DNA of 39,559 bases from Bacteroidota bacterium (GTDB lineage Bacteria; Bacteroidota; Bacteroidia; Chitinophagales; Chitinophagaceae): positions 1-39,559 of the forward strand of contig JAFDYG010000413.1 in NCBI GenBank assembly GCA_018267545.1. The letters run 5' to 3'. Below, piece after piece: positions 29,329 through 38,664 of this stretch. The translations under genes were made by a program, and so were the position numbers. The notes under the pieces were generated by a model. That model was not told the DNA's origin. It worked only from the letters and a program-made list of their open reading frames with translations, and searched no databases. Positions within the stretch are counted from its first letter, which is position 1. Every line of letters starts with the position of its first letter.

Positions 29329-32300
29329 GCCATAAGATTACGATATTATTTTTTGTTCTGCTTCCCTGGGCGGTCCTGGGACAGCGGGAGAATTACAATT
29401 TCATCAACTTCAGCAGTAGGGATGGGTTGTCTTCGAATACTGTCTATGCCGTTTTGAAGGACAGGTTCGGTTATATGTGGTTTGCGACGGATGAAGGGCT
29501 GGATAAATTCGACGGGATTAATTTTACGGTATATAGTCCTGAACCGGGAGATACGACGAGCATTTCCGGCAGGGCTATCCTGGCGCTGCACGAGGATGCG
29601 GCGGGGAATCTGTGGGTGGGTACGAATAAGGGGCTGTCGCTGTATGACAGAAAGAAGAATGCTTTCCGGAATCTGGATGTTACCTGGGGGGCTTCGGTGA
29701 GGGCGATTTGCAGCGATCATGCGGGGAATATCTGGATAGGGAGCTATGCGGGGCTGACAAGGTTCGAGCCTGTTTCGGGTAAGGTTAAACATTATGGGAC
29801 GGGTGGAAAACCGGGTAAGCTGGTGTCCAATACCGTTATCAGCGTTTTCGAGGATAGCCGGCGGCGGTTATGGGTGGGGACGAATGCGGGGCTTCATCTT
29901 TATCAGCCGGCGACGGATAATTTCTGTGTGTTTTCGGGAGAAGAGCCCGATTCTGCGTTGAGCGACAATATTATCAAATCGATTGCGGAGGATGGGGATG
30001 GGCGGCTTTGGATAGGGACGCAGGATGGGGGCCTGAATATGCTTTCGCCGGGGGCGAGGGGTTTCGTGAATTACAAGGGGAAGAGCAGCAGCAACCGGAT
30101 TTACTGTATCGTTCCGGATAATAGCGGAAGGCTTTGGCTGGGTACGGAGGAGGGATTGAATATTTTCGAACCCTGGTCGGGCAAGATCGAGAAGATATCG
30201 GGTGAGGCCCGGAGCAAGTATAGTCTGAAGGGAAAATCGGTTCGAAGCATCTGTGCGGACAGTAATGGGATTTATTGGCTGGGCACGTATCAGAGCGGGG
30301 TCAGCAAGTATGATAAGAATTTGACCTTTTTCAACCTGGTGGAGAGCGATCCTTTCGACCCGGCGGGTTTGAGCTCGCCCAAGGTGACGTCGTTTGCGGA
30401 GAAGGATGCGGAGAATATTTATGTGGGGACGGATGGCGGGGGGCTCAATCTGTATCATCGTCGTACCGGACTGTTCGATCATGTATCGTTAGGGGACAGG
30501 CGTTTGTCGGTAATGGCGTTGGAGAAGGACGGCAATGAGCTGTGGGTGGGGACCTGGCAGCAGGGGGTGTATGTGCTCGATGTTGTCAGCGGGGCGGTGC
30601 GTCACCTGGTGCAGGGAAATGGTCCGATGGGACTTTCCGGCAACGATGTCTTTTGTATCCGGAAGGACAAGCGTGGGAATGTATGGGTGGGGACTAACGG
30701 GAGGGGGGTGAGTGTTTATATGCGTGAGTCGGGTACTTTTCACCGCCTCGACGAACTTTTGTCGAAGGCGCAGGGATATAGAAATATGAACAATGCATTT
30801 ATCCGGGCGATAGAAGAGGATGATGCAGGCAATATGTGGATTGGTGTGTTGGGTCTTGGGGTGGTGATGATCGACCAGGAGTGGAAGACTTTCCGGGTCT
30901 TCAATCGTCGGAAGACGGGGTTTCAGCTGGAGGATGTGCAAACGGTGCTGCCTGCCGGAAATGGCGAGGTATGGGTAGGGACATCGGGGTATGGAGTCTA
31001 TAAAAGCGATTCGGTACAGGAGCATTGGATAGCTTATGGAACGGCCCAGGGCCTGGCGAACCCGACAACCTATAAAATGCTGGAAGACGATAGCGGCAAG
31101 ATCTGGATAACGACCAACAAGGGGTTGAGCTGTCTGGAGCCTGGAGGTTCAACTTTTAAGAATTACATTACCGATAATGGTTTACAGGGCAGCTCGTTTA
31201 TGCCTGGGTCGGGGTTGAAGACTTCCGGTGGGGAACTGTTTTTTGGCGGGCTTGAAGGATTCAATTATTTTCTGCCGTCGGTTCTGACCTATGACCGGAA
31301 TGTTCCTTCTATCGTATTTACCGGGTTAAAGGTTGCCAACGAGAGCGTAGTGCCGGGAGAGAAGGCGGCCCTTAGTGAGCATATCGGTGTGGCTAAGGAG
31401 ATACGGTTGGACTACAAGCAGAATTTTTCCATCGACTTTGCCGCGCTGGACTTTACGAGTCCCCGTGAATGCCAGTATCTGTATATGCTGGAAGGGTTCG
31501 ATAAAGGTTGGAATACGATAGGTGTGTCGAGGACGGCGGTGTTTACCAATCTTGACCCGGGCAGGTATACGCTCAAGGTAAAGGCGTATAGCCCAAACGA
31601 TTCGTGGACGACGCTGCCTGCTTCGATATCTATTTACGTCCGATTTCCGTGGTGGCGGACACCTTCTGCTTATGTGATTTATTTTTTGGTGATTGCCGCT
31701 GTTTTGTGGGGTGCGCGTTACAGGGCGATCAGGCGGGTACACCGGAAGTTTGCGGTAGAGCAGGAGCGGAAGAAGGTGGAAGACGAACGAAAGGAAGCGG
31801 AGCGGCAAAGGGTGTTCGATCAGGCCAAGATAAAATTTTTGACGAATCTAAGTCATGAGTTCCGCACGCCGATTTCGCTGATCATGGGTCCGGTGGAGAC
31901 GTTGCTGGACAAGGAAACGGATAAGGAGAAGAATGGGCAGCTTTTTATGGTGAAGAGGAATGCCCGCCGGTTGCTGAACCTGGTCAATCAGCTGCTGGAT
32001 TTTCGTAAGCTGGAAGAAGGGGAACATAAGCTAAATGTAACCGGGTGCGATATCGTCGGGTTTGTGAGGGAGGTGTCGGAGTCGTTCAGGGACCTGGCTA
32101 GCAGGCGGCACATCTGGTTTACGTTTCACAGCGAGATCGAGGGGTATTACACTTATTTCGATAAGGATAAGATGGAGCGGGTGTTGTTCAATTTACTGAG
32201 CAATGCTTTCAAGTTTACGGGAAAAGATGGCCAGGTCAGGCTGGATATCGGACAGACGGCTGGGACGAATGAGATTACTATCGGTATTTCGGATACGGGG

Positions 32301-33332
32301 ATAGGGATCTCTGCGGAGGAGCAGCGGAGGATATTCGACCCCTTCTACCAGGCAGAATCGGATGTAAGCGTAATGAATCAGGGGAGTGGGATTGGGCTTT
32401 CCATTTGCCGGGAGTTTGTGCGTTTGCATGGGGGGACGATCGAGGTTAGCAGTGTGTCGGGGAAGGGGAGTATTTTCATCGTGCGGCTTCCTTTGGAAAA
32501 ATTGGAAGAGGACTTAAGGCCGGAGATCATAGAAGAAGAGAAAACGAGTGTTTCGACGGGAGAGGGGCCGGTAACGGTGCTGCTGGTAGAGGACAATGAG
32601 GATTTCAGGACCTATTTAAGGGATTGTTTGGCGCCTTTTTATAAGGTGATCGAAGCGGTGGATGGAAGAGAGGGATGGCAAAAAGCTCTTTCCGGACATC
32701 CGCATGTGATCGTAAGCGACATAAATATGCCTTATATAAATGGTATCGAGCTGAGCAATAAGCTGAAGGCCGATAAGAGGACGGGGCATATCCCCATCAT
32801 ATTGTTGACGGCGTTGACGGGGGATACGCTTCAGCTGAGGGGGCTGGAGTCCGGCGCGGCCGATTATCTTACCAAGCCGTTCAGCTGGGAAATCCTGCAG
32901 GTCAAGATACGGAACCTGGTTATGTTGAATCAGAGCTTCAAGGAAACCTACAGCAAGCGGTTGAGTGTGGCTTCGAAGCCGGTGGATGTGCAGTCGGGGA
33001 GCGAGAATCTGTTGCTGACGATCACCCAATATATAGAGGATAATCTGAATAACGATTCGTTGTCGGTGGAGGAGCTGAGCAGGTATGTTTATGTGAGCAG
33101 GGGGACGCTTTATAATAAGATCGTCGAGCTGACGGGGGAGACGCCGGTGGAATTTATCCGCTCGGTGAGACTGAAGAAGGCGGTGGATCTTTTGGAGAAT
33201 ACCGATATGAAGATTTCAGAGATAGGGTATGCGGTGGGATTTGCCAGTCCGAATTACTTTACGCGGGTGTTTAAAGCAAAGTACAATATGCTGCCTTCGG
33301 AGTATGCGGTTCAGAAGAGGGTGGTGCGGTAA
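29325..33332 (+). CDS. Hybrid two-component system regulator (HTCS)
   Basis: 1335-residue inner-membrane sensor-regulator that activates polysaccharide utilisation genes. Order: signal peptide (about 1-20), two seven-bladed beta-propellers of short repeats (FGYMWFATDEGLDKF, GNLWVGTNKGLSLYD and many more) to about 660, a Y_Y_Y domain to about 760, a membrane helix near 778-797, a histidine kinase with His844 (NLSHEFRTP), N-box NLLSNAFKFTG, DTGIGIS and GSGIGLSI, a receiver domain with Asp1132 (VSDINMP) and Lys in YLTKPF, and an AraC-type DNA-binding domain from about 1235 (KISEIGYAVGFASPNYFTRVF). All catalytic residues are intact. It starts with GTG overlapping the previous stop (GTGA) and follows GH51, so it probably enhances its own expression. 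The periplasmic ligand would be an oligosaccharide from the target glycan. Confidence 0.97.
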   Translation: MSHKITILFFVLLPWAVLGQRENYNFINFSSRDGLSSNTVYAVLKDRFGYMWFATDEGLDKFDGINFTVYSPEPGDTTSISGRAILALHEDAAGNLWVGTNKGLSLYDRKKNAFRNLDVTWGASVRAICSDHAGNIWIGSYAGLTRFEPVSGKVKHYGTGGKPGKLVSNTVISVFEDSRRRLWVGTNAGLHLYQPATDNFCVFSGEEPDSALSDNIIKSIAEDGDGRLWIGTQDGGLNMLSPGARGFVNYKGKSSSNRIYCIVPDNSGRLWLGTEEGLNIFEPWSGKIEKISGEARSKYSLKGKSVRSICADSNGIYWLGTYQSGVSKYDKNLTFFNLVESDPFDPAGLSSPKVTSFAEKDAENIYVGTDGGGLNLYHRRTGLFDHVSLGDRRLSVMALEKDGNELWVGTWQQGVYVLDVVSGAVRHLVQGNGPMGLSGNDVFCIRKDKRGNVWVGTNGRGVSVYMRESGTFHRLDELLSKAQGYRNMNNAFIRAIEEDDAGNMWIGVLGLGVVMIDQEWKTFRVFNRRKTGFQLEDVQTVLPAGNGEVWVGTSGYGVYKSDSVQEHWIAYGTAQGLANPTTYKMLEDDSGKIWITTNKGLSCLEPGGSTFKNYITDNGLQGSSFMPGSGLKTSGGELFFGGLEGFNYFLPSVLTYDRNVPSIVFTGLKVANESVVPGEKAALSEHIGVAKEIRLDYKQNFSIDFAALDFTSPRECQYLYMLEGFDKGWNTIGVSRTAVFTNLDPGRYTLKVKAYSPNDSWTTLPASISIYVRFPWWRTPSAYVIYFLVIAAVLWGARYRAIRRVHRKFAVEQERKKVEDERKEAERQRVFDQAKIKFLTNLSHEFRTPISLIMGPVETLLDKETDKEKNGQLFMVKRNARRLLNLVNQLLDFRKLEEGEHKLNVTGCDIVGFVREVSESFRDLASRRHIWFTFHSEIEGYYTYFDKDKMERVLFNLLSNAFKFTGKDGQVRLDIGQTAGTNEITIGISDTGIGISAEEQRRIFDPFYQAESDVSVMNQGSGIGLSICREFVRLHGGTIEVSSVSGKGSIFIVRLPLEKLEEDLRPEIIEEEKTSVSTGEGPVTVLLVEDNEDFRTYLRDCLAPFYKVIEAVDGREGWQKALSGHPHVIVSDINMPYINGIELSNKLKADKRTGHIPIILLTALTGDTLQLRGLESGAADYLTKPFSWEILQVKIRNLVMLNQSFKETYSKRLSVASKPVDVQSGSENLLLTITQYIEDNLNNDSLSVEELSRYVYVSRGTLYNKIVELTGETPVEFIRSVRLKKAVDLLENTDMKISEIGYAVGFASPNYFTRVFKAKYNMLPSEYAVQKRVVR

Positions 33333-33364
33333 GTTTTGTTGTGAAGGCTTGTGTATCAATGAAA

Positions 33365-33431
33365 TTTGAACATTTGTGCTAGCAATTTAGTCAATCGTGA
33401 AAGGGCCGGAAGTGGTTGGTGAATAGTTTTG
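33365..33431 (+). promoter_or_regulatory. Candidate HTCS operator and promoter of the GH115 operon
   Basis: TTTGAACATTTGTGCTAG at 33365-33382, identical to 26356-26373, with an exact TAnnTTTG box (TAGTTTTG, 33424-33431) starting 59 bases after the element start, the same spacing as the GH51 copy. ACATTTG at 33370-33376 and CAATCGT at 33392-33398 occupy the inverted-repeat positions of the first copy (five of seven bases kept in the second half). Confidence 0.7.
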
Positions 33432-33439
33432 GAGGAGTG

Positions 33440-33454
33440 AAACGATTGCTTATG
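33440..33454 (+). promoter_or_regulatory. Start-codon element AAACGATTGCTTATG at GH115
   Basis: Identical over 15 bases to 38674-38688 in the FAS1 gene, with close variants at the susC and GH51 starts. It lies just downstream of the promoter box and ends in the chosen ATG. GGAGG at 33431-33435 is 16 bases before that ATG, too far for a usual ribosome-binding site. Confidence 0.4.
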
Positions 33455-36007
33455 TCTAAACTCCTTCTCCGGGTTCCCGGAATTTCTTTCCTGCTTTTAT
33501 TGATTGTAACGTTGCGTTTGCCGGCCCAGGACGTCACTGGGCTGCCGGCAACGCTCGTATATGACTCGGCGGTGTCGGCGGGTGATTTTCCGTTGGTGGA
33601 TGCCGGGGGCGCTGCGGTTTTGGAGTATGATGGGGAAGATTATAAGGGAGTTATAAGAGCGGCGGGTGATTTGAAGATGGATATCGAGCGGGTGACGGGG
33701 GTGAGAGAAGGCGGCGGACAGGGGAGGAAGGTTATTATTGGGACGATCGGGAAGAGCAGGCTGGTGGATGGGCTGGTGAAGAAGGGGAAGCTGGATGTGG
33801 GAGAGGTGAAGGGAAAGTGGGAAAGCTTTGTGATTCAGACGATAAAGGATGTGAATGGGGGGCCTGCGCTGGTTATTGCGGGCAGTGATAAGCGGGGAAC
33901 GATCTATGGGATTTATGAGCTGTCGAGGCAGCTGGGGGTGTCGCCCTGGTATTGGTGGGCGGATGTGCCGGTTAGGAAGAGGCCGGCGGCGTGGGTTGCC
34001 GGCGGCAGGTATGTCTGTCCGGGACCGAAGGTTCGTTACAGGGGAATTTTTATAAACGATGAGGCTCCTTGTTTTACGGGTTGGTCGAAGGAGAAATTCG
34101 GCGGGCGGAACAGCAAGATGTACGTGCATCTGTTCGAACTGCTGCTTCGTCTTCGGGCGAATTACTTTTGGCCGGCGATGTGGTCGAGCGCGTTCAACGA
34201 AGACGATCCGGATAATCCCAGGCTGGCGGACGAATATGGGATTGTCATGGGAACCTCCCACCATGAGCCGATGCTGCGCTCGCAGCAGGAGTGGGGGAGG
34301 AACAGGAAGAACTATGGGAATGGAGAGTGGAACTATGTTTCCAACAAGCAGGGGATACAGCAATTCTGGCGCGACGGTCTTCAGCGCAACAAAAATTACG
34401 AAAGCATATTGACGATGGGAATGCGGGGTGACGGCGACAAGCCGATGCCCGATGCGGGCAGCGCTGCGGAGAACTTCAAGGTGCTGGAGGGGATCATGGA
34501 CGACCAGCGGAAGATCGTTTCGGAGGTCACGGGTAAGCCGGCTTCGCAGACTCCGCAGGTGTGGGCATTATATAGCGAGGTGCTGGACTATTATGACCAG
34601 GGGATGAAGATACCGGATGATATGACGGTATTGCTTTGCGATGACAACTGGGGAGATGTAAGACGTCTTCCGGAGCTGGGCAAGCGTAAGCATCCCGGAG
34701 GGTATGGCATTTATTATCACGTCGATCTGCACGGGGCTCCAAGGGCTTACCAGTGGCTGAATATGACGCAGGTGCCTCATATGTGGGAGCAGCTGCAGCT
34801 TACCTATTCTTATGGTGTGGACAGGGTTTGGATACTGAACGTCGGCGATCTCAAGCCGATGGAGTATCCGATGAGCTTCTTTTTGGATATGGCGTGGAAT
34901 CCGGGCGCGTTTACGGCTGGTAATATTTCGGGGTATGGGAGAGGGTGGTGCCGCGAGCAGTTTGGCCCCGGACAGGCGGGTGAGGCGGCGCGGATACTCG
35001 ATGCGTACTGCAAATACAACAGCCGGGTTACGGCGGAGATGTTGAATGATAAGACGTATAACCTTGCTACCGGGGAGTTTCTGGGGGTGAGGAATGAATA
35101 CATGGCGCTGGAAGCAGAGGCGCTGCGGCAGTTTCTGACGCTTCCGGATTCGGCGAGGGATGCGTATAAGGAGCTGGTGCTGCATCCGGTGCAGGCGATG
35201 GCGAATCTCTACGATCTGTATTATTCTTTGGCTATGGATAAGAAGCTGGCGGGGGAGAAGGATACGGCGGCCAATTTTTGGGCGGACCGGGTGGAGTATT
35301 GTTTTAAGCGGGATGCGGAACTGAGCTATGACTATAATCACAAGATTGCGGGCGGGAAATGGAATCATATGATGGACCAGACGCATATCGGGTATGTGAG
35401 CTGGGATGAGCCGAGGGGAGGGAACAAGATGCCGGCGGTGGTGAGGGTGAAGGCGGAAGATGTCAGGAATGGAGGGTATGTATTCGATGAGAAGAATGGG
35501 GTGGCGGTGATGGAGGCGCAGCATTATTTCGAGGCGAAGAGTGGTAGTGGTGTTTCCTGGACGGTCGTGCCGGATCTGGGCAGGACGTTGTCGGGGGTGG
35601 CGCTGATGCCATATGCGGAGAAGACGGATAAGGCGGCGTTGATTTATAAAGTGCGGCTGGACCCGGCGGTTGCTTCGGTGCGGCTGCGGGTGGTATTTAG
35701 CTGTACGCTGCCGTTCAAGAACGGGGGACAGAGTGTTGCGGCGGCGTTCGATGGAGGAGGCGAGAAGAGCTGGAATATCAACGATCAGCTGACCTGGAAG
35801 AATAATTATAATAAAATGTATCCGGCTGCTGCTGCGCGGATCATCGAGACGGAGGTGGAGATGCCGGTTGGGAAGGGAGAGGATGGCGTGCATACGCTGG
35901 TCCTGCGGCCATTGGACCCGGGGGTGGTTTTTGAAAAGGTGATCGTGGATTGCGGAGGGTATGAGTCAACGCATTTGAAAATGCAGGAGAGTCCTTACAA
36001 ACGATAA
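33452..36007 (+). CDS. GH115-family xylan alpha-1,2-glucuronidase
   Basis: 851-residue exported enzyme that removes (4-O-methyl-)D-glucuronic acid from both internal and terminal xylose of glucuronoxylan. A signal peptide follows the ATG at 33452 (MSKLLLRVPGISFLLLLIV, ending RLPAQ). The family-specific core is clear: GRRVIIGTIG-like N-terminal domain region (RKVIIGTIGKS), RYRGIFINDEAPCFTGW, LLLRLRANYFWPAMWSSAF, GTSHHEPMLRSQQEW, TVLLCDDNWGDVRRLPE, YYHVDLHGAPRAYQWLN and DRVWILNVGDLKPMEYPM. Length and domain order (N-terminal alpha/beta, TIM barrel, C-terminal helical and beta modules) are those of complete members. GH10-GH43 follows after one base. It stands behind the second copy of the candidate HTCS operator. 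In-frame GTG and TTG codons upstream exist; the ATG gives the best signal peptide. Confidence 0.96.
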   Translation: MSKLLLRVPGISFLLLLIVTLRLPAQDVTGLPATLVYDSAVSAGDFPLVDAGGAAVLEYDGEDYKGVIRAAGDLKMDIERVTGVREGGGQGRKVIIGTIGKSRLVDGLVKKGKLDVGEVKGKWESFVIQTIKDVNGGPALVIAGSDKRGTIYGIYELSRQLGVSPWYWWADVPVRKRPAAWVAGGRYVCPGPKVRYRGIFINDEAPCFTGWSKEKFGGRNSKMYVHLFELLLRLRANYFWPAMWSSAFNEDDPDNPRLADEYGIVMGTSHHEPMLRSQQEWGRNRKNYGNGEWNYVSNKQGIQQFWRDGLQRNKNYESILTMGMRGDGDKPMPDAGSAAENFKVLEGIMDDQRKIVSEVTGKPASQTPQVWALYSEVLDYYDQGMKIPDDMTVLLCDDNWGDVRRLPELGKRKHPGGYGIYYHVDLHGAPRAYQWLNMTQVPHMWEQLQLTYSYGVDRVWILNVGDLKPMEYPMSFFLDMAWNPGAFTAGNISGYGRGWCREQFGPGQAGEAARILDAYCKYNSRVTAEMLNDKTYNLATGEFLGVRNEYMALEAEALRQFLTLPDSARDAYKELVLHPVQAMANLYDLYYSLAMDKKLAGEKDTAANFWADRVEYCFKRDAELSYDYNHKIAGGKWNHMMDQTHIGYVSWDEPRGGNKMPAVVRVKAEDVRNGGYVFDEKNGVAVMEAQHYFEAKSGSGVSWTVVPDLGRTLSGVALMPYAEKTDKAALIYKVRLDPAVASVRLRVVFSCTLPFKNGGQSVAAAFDGGGEKSWNINDQLTWKNNYNKMYPAAAARIIETEVEMPVGKGEDGVHTLVLRPLDPGVVFEKVIVDCGGYESTHLKMQESPYKR

Positions 36008-36008
36008 A

Positions 36009-38642
36009 ATGAGTATGATGAAAAATATTTTTTGGGTAGTTTTTTTGATGGCCTTTTTGTCGGGATATCGTGGTATTGCACAGGAGGCGCCGTCGCTGAA
36101 GGAGGCGTACAAGGATGATTTTTTGATAGGAACGGCGTTGAATATGTCGCAGGTAGAGGAGCGAAATCCGGCGGCGTCGGCGCTGATCGCGAGGCAGTTC
36201 AGCACGTTTACGCCGGAGAACAATATGAAGGCGGCGCTGATTCATCCGGGGTGGAACCAGTTTAATTTCTCGCAGGCAGATGAGATCGTGCAGTTTGCGG
36301 AGAAGTATCATTTGAAGGTCAACGGGCATACGCTGATCTGGCATAGTCAGCTGCCGATGGGTGTGGCGAGGATCCAGGATGCGGATTCGGTACGGCAGTG
36401 GTTTACGGGGCATATTACGACTGTTGCGGGAAGGTATGATGGGAAGGTTTATTCGTGGGATGTGGTGAATGAGGCGTTGAATGAGGATGGGACGCTGCGG
36501 AAGTCCGTCTTTCAGCAGAAGCTGGGGGACGATTATATCGTGGAGGCGTTTCGTCTGGCGCAGAAGGCTGCTCCGCATACGCAGCTTTATTATAACGATT
36601 ACAATATCGAGCATGGGAAGAAGAGAGAGGGGGCAGTGGAGCTGGTGAAGAAGATACAGGCGGCGGGTGTGCGTATCGATGGCGTGGGTATTCAGGGGCA
36701 TTGGAGTGCGGGAAGGGTTCCGCTGGAAGATATCGAGCAGAGTATTGTTGCTTTTTCGGCGTTGGGGGTGAAGGTCATGTTTACGGAGCTGGATCTATCG
36801 GTTCTGCCGAGTCCGCGGGGGCATAATACGGCGGATGTGAATCAGACGGCGGGATATGCGGATGCGTTGAACCCGTATGTGAATGGTCTGCCGGACTCGG
36901 CGCAGGCGTTGCTGGCGAATAGTTATGCCCAGCTGTTCCGGCTGTTTATGAAATACAAGGATAAGATCGGAAGGGTGACGTTTTGGGGGGTGGACGATGG
37001 GCAGTCGTGGCTGAATGGATTTCCGGTGAGGGGGAGGACGAATTATCCGCTGTTGTTCGACCGGCAGTTGAAGGCAAAGCCTGCTTTTTATAGAGTGATC
37101 GAGGCTGCGAAAGGTGGGGGCAGTGAGTTGGGGAGGGGTGGGGCCTGGGATACGGCCAGGGGTTGGGCGGAGCATGCGGATAATGGGGATGGGACGTTTA
37201 CGAACCCGGTGATTTTTGCCGACTATCCGGATATGGATGTGATACGGGTGGGGGACGATTATTACATGGTATCGACAACGATGTTCATATTTCCAGGGGT
37301 GACTGTTTTGAAATCGAAGGATCTGGTCAACTGGGAATATTGTTCGAATGCGGTGCCGAGGATGGATTGCAGCAAGTGTTACAACCTGGATAGCTGTAAT
37401 CGGTACCATCATGGGCAGTGGGCGACGAGCTTAAAATATCATAATGGACTTTTCTATCTCTTTTTCAATACGCTGGATGATGGGGGCTTTGTTGCTACGG
37501 CGACAAAGCCGGAGGGGCCGTGGAATTTGAGGCATCTGCCGAAGGGGTTTCATGACCCGGGGCTTTTCTTCGATGAGGACGGGAGGATTTACGTCGCGTT
37601 TGGTTATAATACGATTAGTGTTGCGGAGCTGGATGAGAATCTGGCGCCAAAGGGACCGGCCACGGTGGTCTTCAAGGGAGACCTGGCGGGTGGGCTGGAA
37701 GGGTCGCACGTGTACAAGCTGAATGGGTATTACTATTTGTATTCTACTTATGGCGGTGGAAATGGTTTTCAGGTGGCGCTGCGGTCGAAGAGTATCTATG
37801 GTCCATATGAGGAGAAGGTGGTGCTGCGGGACAGGGAGGGCTTGAACAGGGGGATACACCAGGGGGCGCTTATCCAGACGCAGACGGGGGAATGGTGGAC
37901 GATGCTGTTTTTAGACAAGGGGCCGTTCGGGCGTATGCCGAGTTTGCAGCCTGTGCGGTGGGAAGATGGGTGGCCGATTGCGGGTGTGGATGGGAAGGGT
38001 GTGGCTACGTATCGCAAGCCCAATGTGGGGAAGGCGTATGAGGCGGCGACGCTGCCGACTTCGGATGAATTTAACGAGGCCTCGCTGCCGATGCAGTGGG
38101 GCTGGAATCATAATCCTGATAGTTCGAGCTGGTCGCTTAGTAAGCGGCCGGGAAGTTTAAGGCTTACGACGGCGAAGGTCGTTGCCGACCTGCCGCATGC
38201 GCGCAATACGCTTACGCAGCGGATGTTCGGTTATTATTCGGATTCGGTTGCTTCTACTGCTACGACGAAGATTTCATTTTCGGGGATGAAGGATGGAGAT
38301 GAGGCGGGGCTTGCTGTGTTTCAGGACCCTTATGGGTATATCGCTGTAAGGAAGGTGGGGAAGAAGTTCCGGCTGGTGATGGTGAATAATGGGGCGGTGG
38401 TTGAAGAACGGCCCTTGGAGGGGAAGGAAGTGTATTTGAGGGCGGCGGCGGTGTTTGGTACGGGGAAGGCGAGGTTTAGTTTCAGCCCGGATAATATGGT
38501 GTTTACGGGGCTCGGGAATGAGCTGGCGATGCGGTTCAACCTGTCGATTTTCACCGGGAACAAGTGGTGTCTGTTCAACTATGCGACGAAGGGGGCGGGG
38601 GGATATGTGGACTTCGACTGGTTCAGGACGGGGCCAAAGTAA
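36009..38642 (+). CDS. GH10-GH43 fusion: endo-xylanase plus arabinofuranosidase/xylosidase
   Basis: 877-residue exported bifunctional enzyme. Signal peptide to about residue 24 (GIAQ). Residues about 30-370 are a GH10 endo-beta-1,4-xylanase barrel with acid/base Glu155 (WDVVNEALNED) and nucleophile Glu260 (FTELDL), plus TFENNMK-type (TPENNMK) and HTLIWHSQ substrate motifs. After a short linker (GGGSELGRGGAW) a GH43 domain, probably subfamily 12-like, runs from about 395 with Asp408 (ADYPDMD), Asp516 (FHDPGLFFDEDG) and Glu564 (GLEGSHVYK), and closes with a C2 beta-sandwich ending YVDFDWF. The pairing would cut the xylan backbone and trim arabinose or xylose in one polypeptide. It starts one base after the GH115 stop and is its operon partner. 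MSMMK offers two alternative ATGs close by. Confidence 0.95.
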   Translation: MSMMKNIFWVVFLMAFLSGYRGIAQEAPSLKEAYKDDFLIGTALNMSQVEERNPAASALIARQFSTFTPENNMKAALIHPGWNQFNFSQADEIVQFAEKYHLKVNGHTLIWHSQLPMGVARIQDADSVRQWFTGHITTVAGRYDGKVYSWDVVNEALNEDGTLRKSVFQQKLGDDYIVEAFRLAQKAAPHTQLYYNDYNIEHGKKREGAVELVKKIQAAGVRIDGVGIQGHWSAGRVPLEDIEQSIVAFSALGVKVMFTELDLSVLPSPRGHNTADVNQTAGYADALNPYVNGLPDSAQALLANSYAQLFRLFMKYKDKIGRVTFWGVDDGQSWLNGFPVRGRTNYPLLFDRQLKAKPAFYRVIEAAKGGGSELGRGGAWDTARGWAEHADNGDGTFTNPVIFADYPDMDVIRVGDDYYMVSTTMFIFPGVTVLKSKDLVNWEYCSNAVPRMDCSKCYNLDSCNRYHHGQWATSLKYHNGLFYLFFNTLDDGGFVATATKPEGPWNLRHLPKGFHDPGLFFDEDGRIYVAFGYNTISVAELDENLAPKGPATVVFKGDLAGGLEGSHVYKLNGYYYLYSTYGGGNGFQVALRSKSIYGPYEEKVVLRDREGLNRGIHQGALIQTQTGEWWTMLFLDKGPFGRMPSLQPVRWEDGWPIAGVDGKGVATYRKPNVGKAYEAATLPTSDEFNEASLPMQWGWNHNPDSSSWSLSKRPGSLRLTTAKVVADLPHARNTLTQRMFGYYSDSVASTATTKISFSGMKDGDEAGLAVFQDPYGYIAVRKVGKKFRLVMVNNGAVVEERPLEGKEVYLRAAAVFGTGKARFSFSPDNMVFTGLGNELAMRFNLSIFTGNKWCLFNYATKGAGGYVDFDWFRTGPK

Positions 38643-38664
38643 GGTGTGCACAATTAACTGATAT

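Noticed and set aside
34568-35893. Open frame of 441 codons on the minus strand antisense to GH115
   Set aside because: Composition rich in Arg, His, Ile and Pro is typical of an antisense shadow; GH115 on the plus strand is unmistakable.
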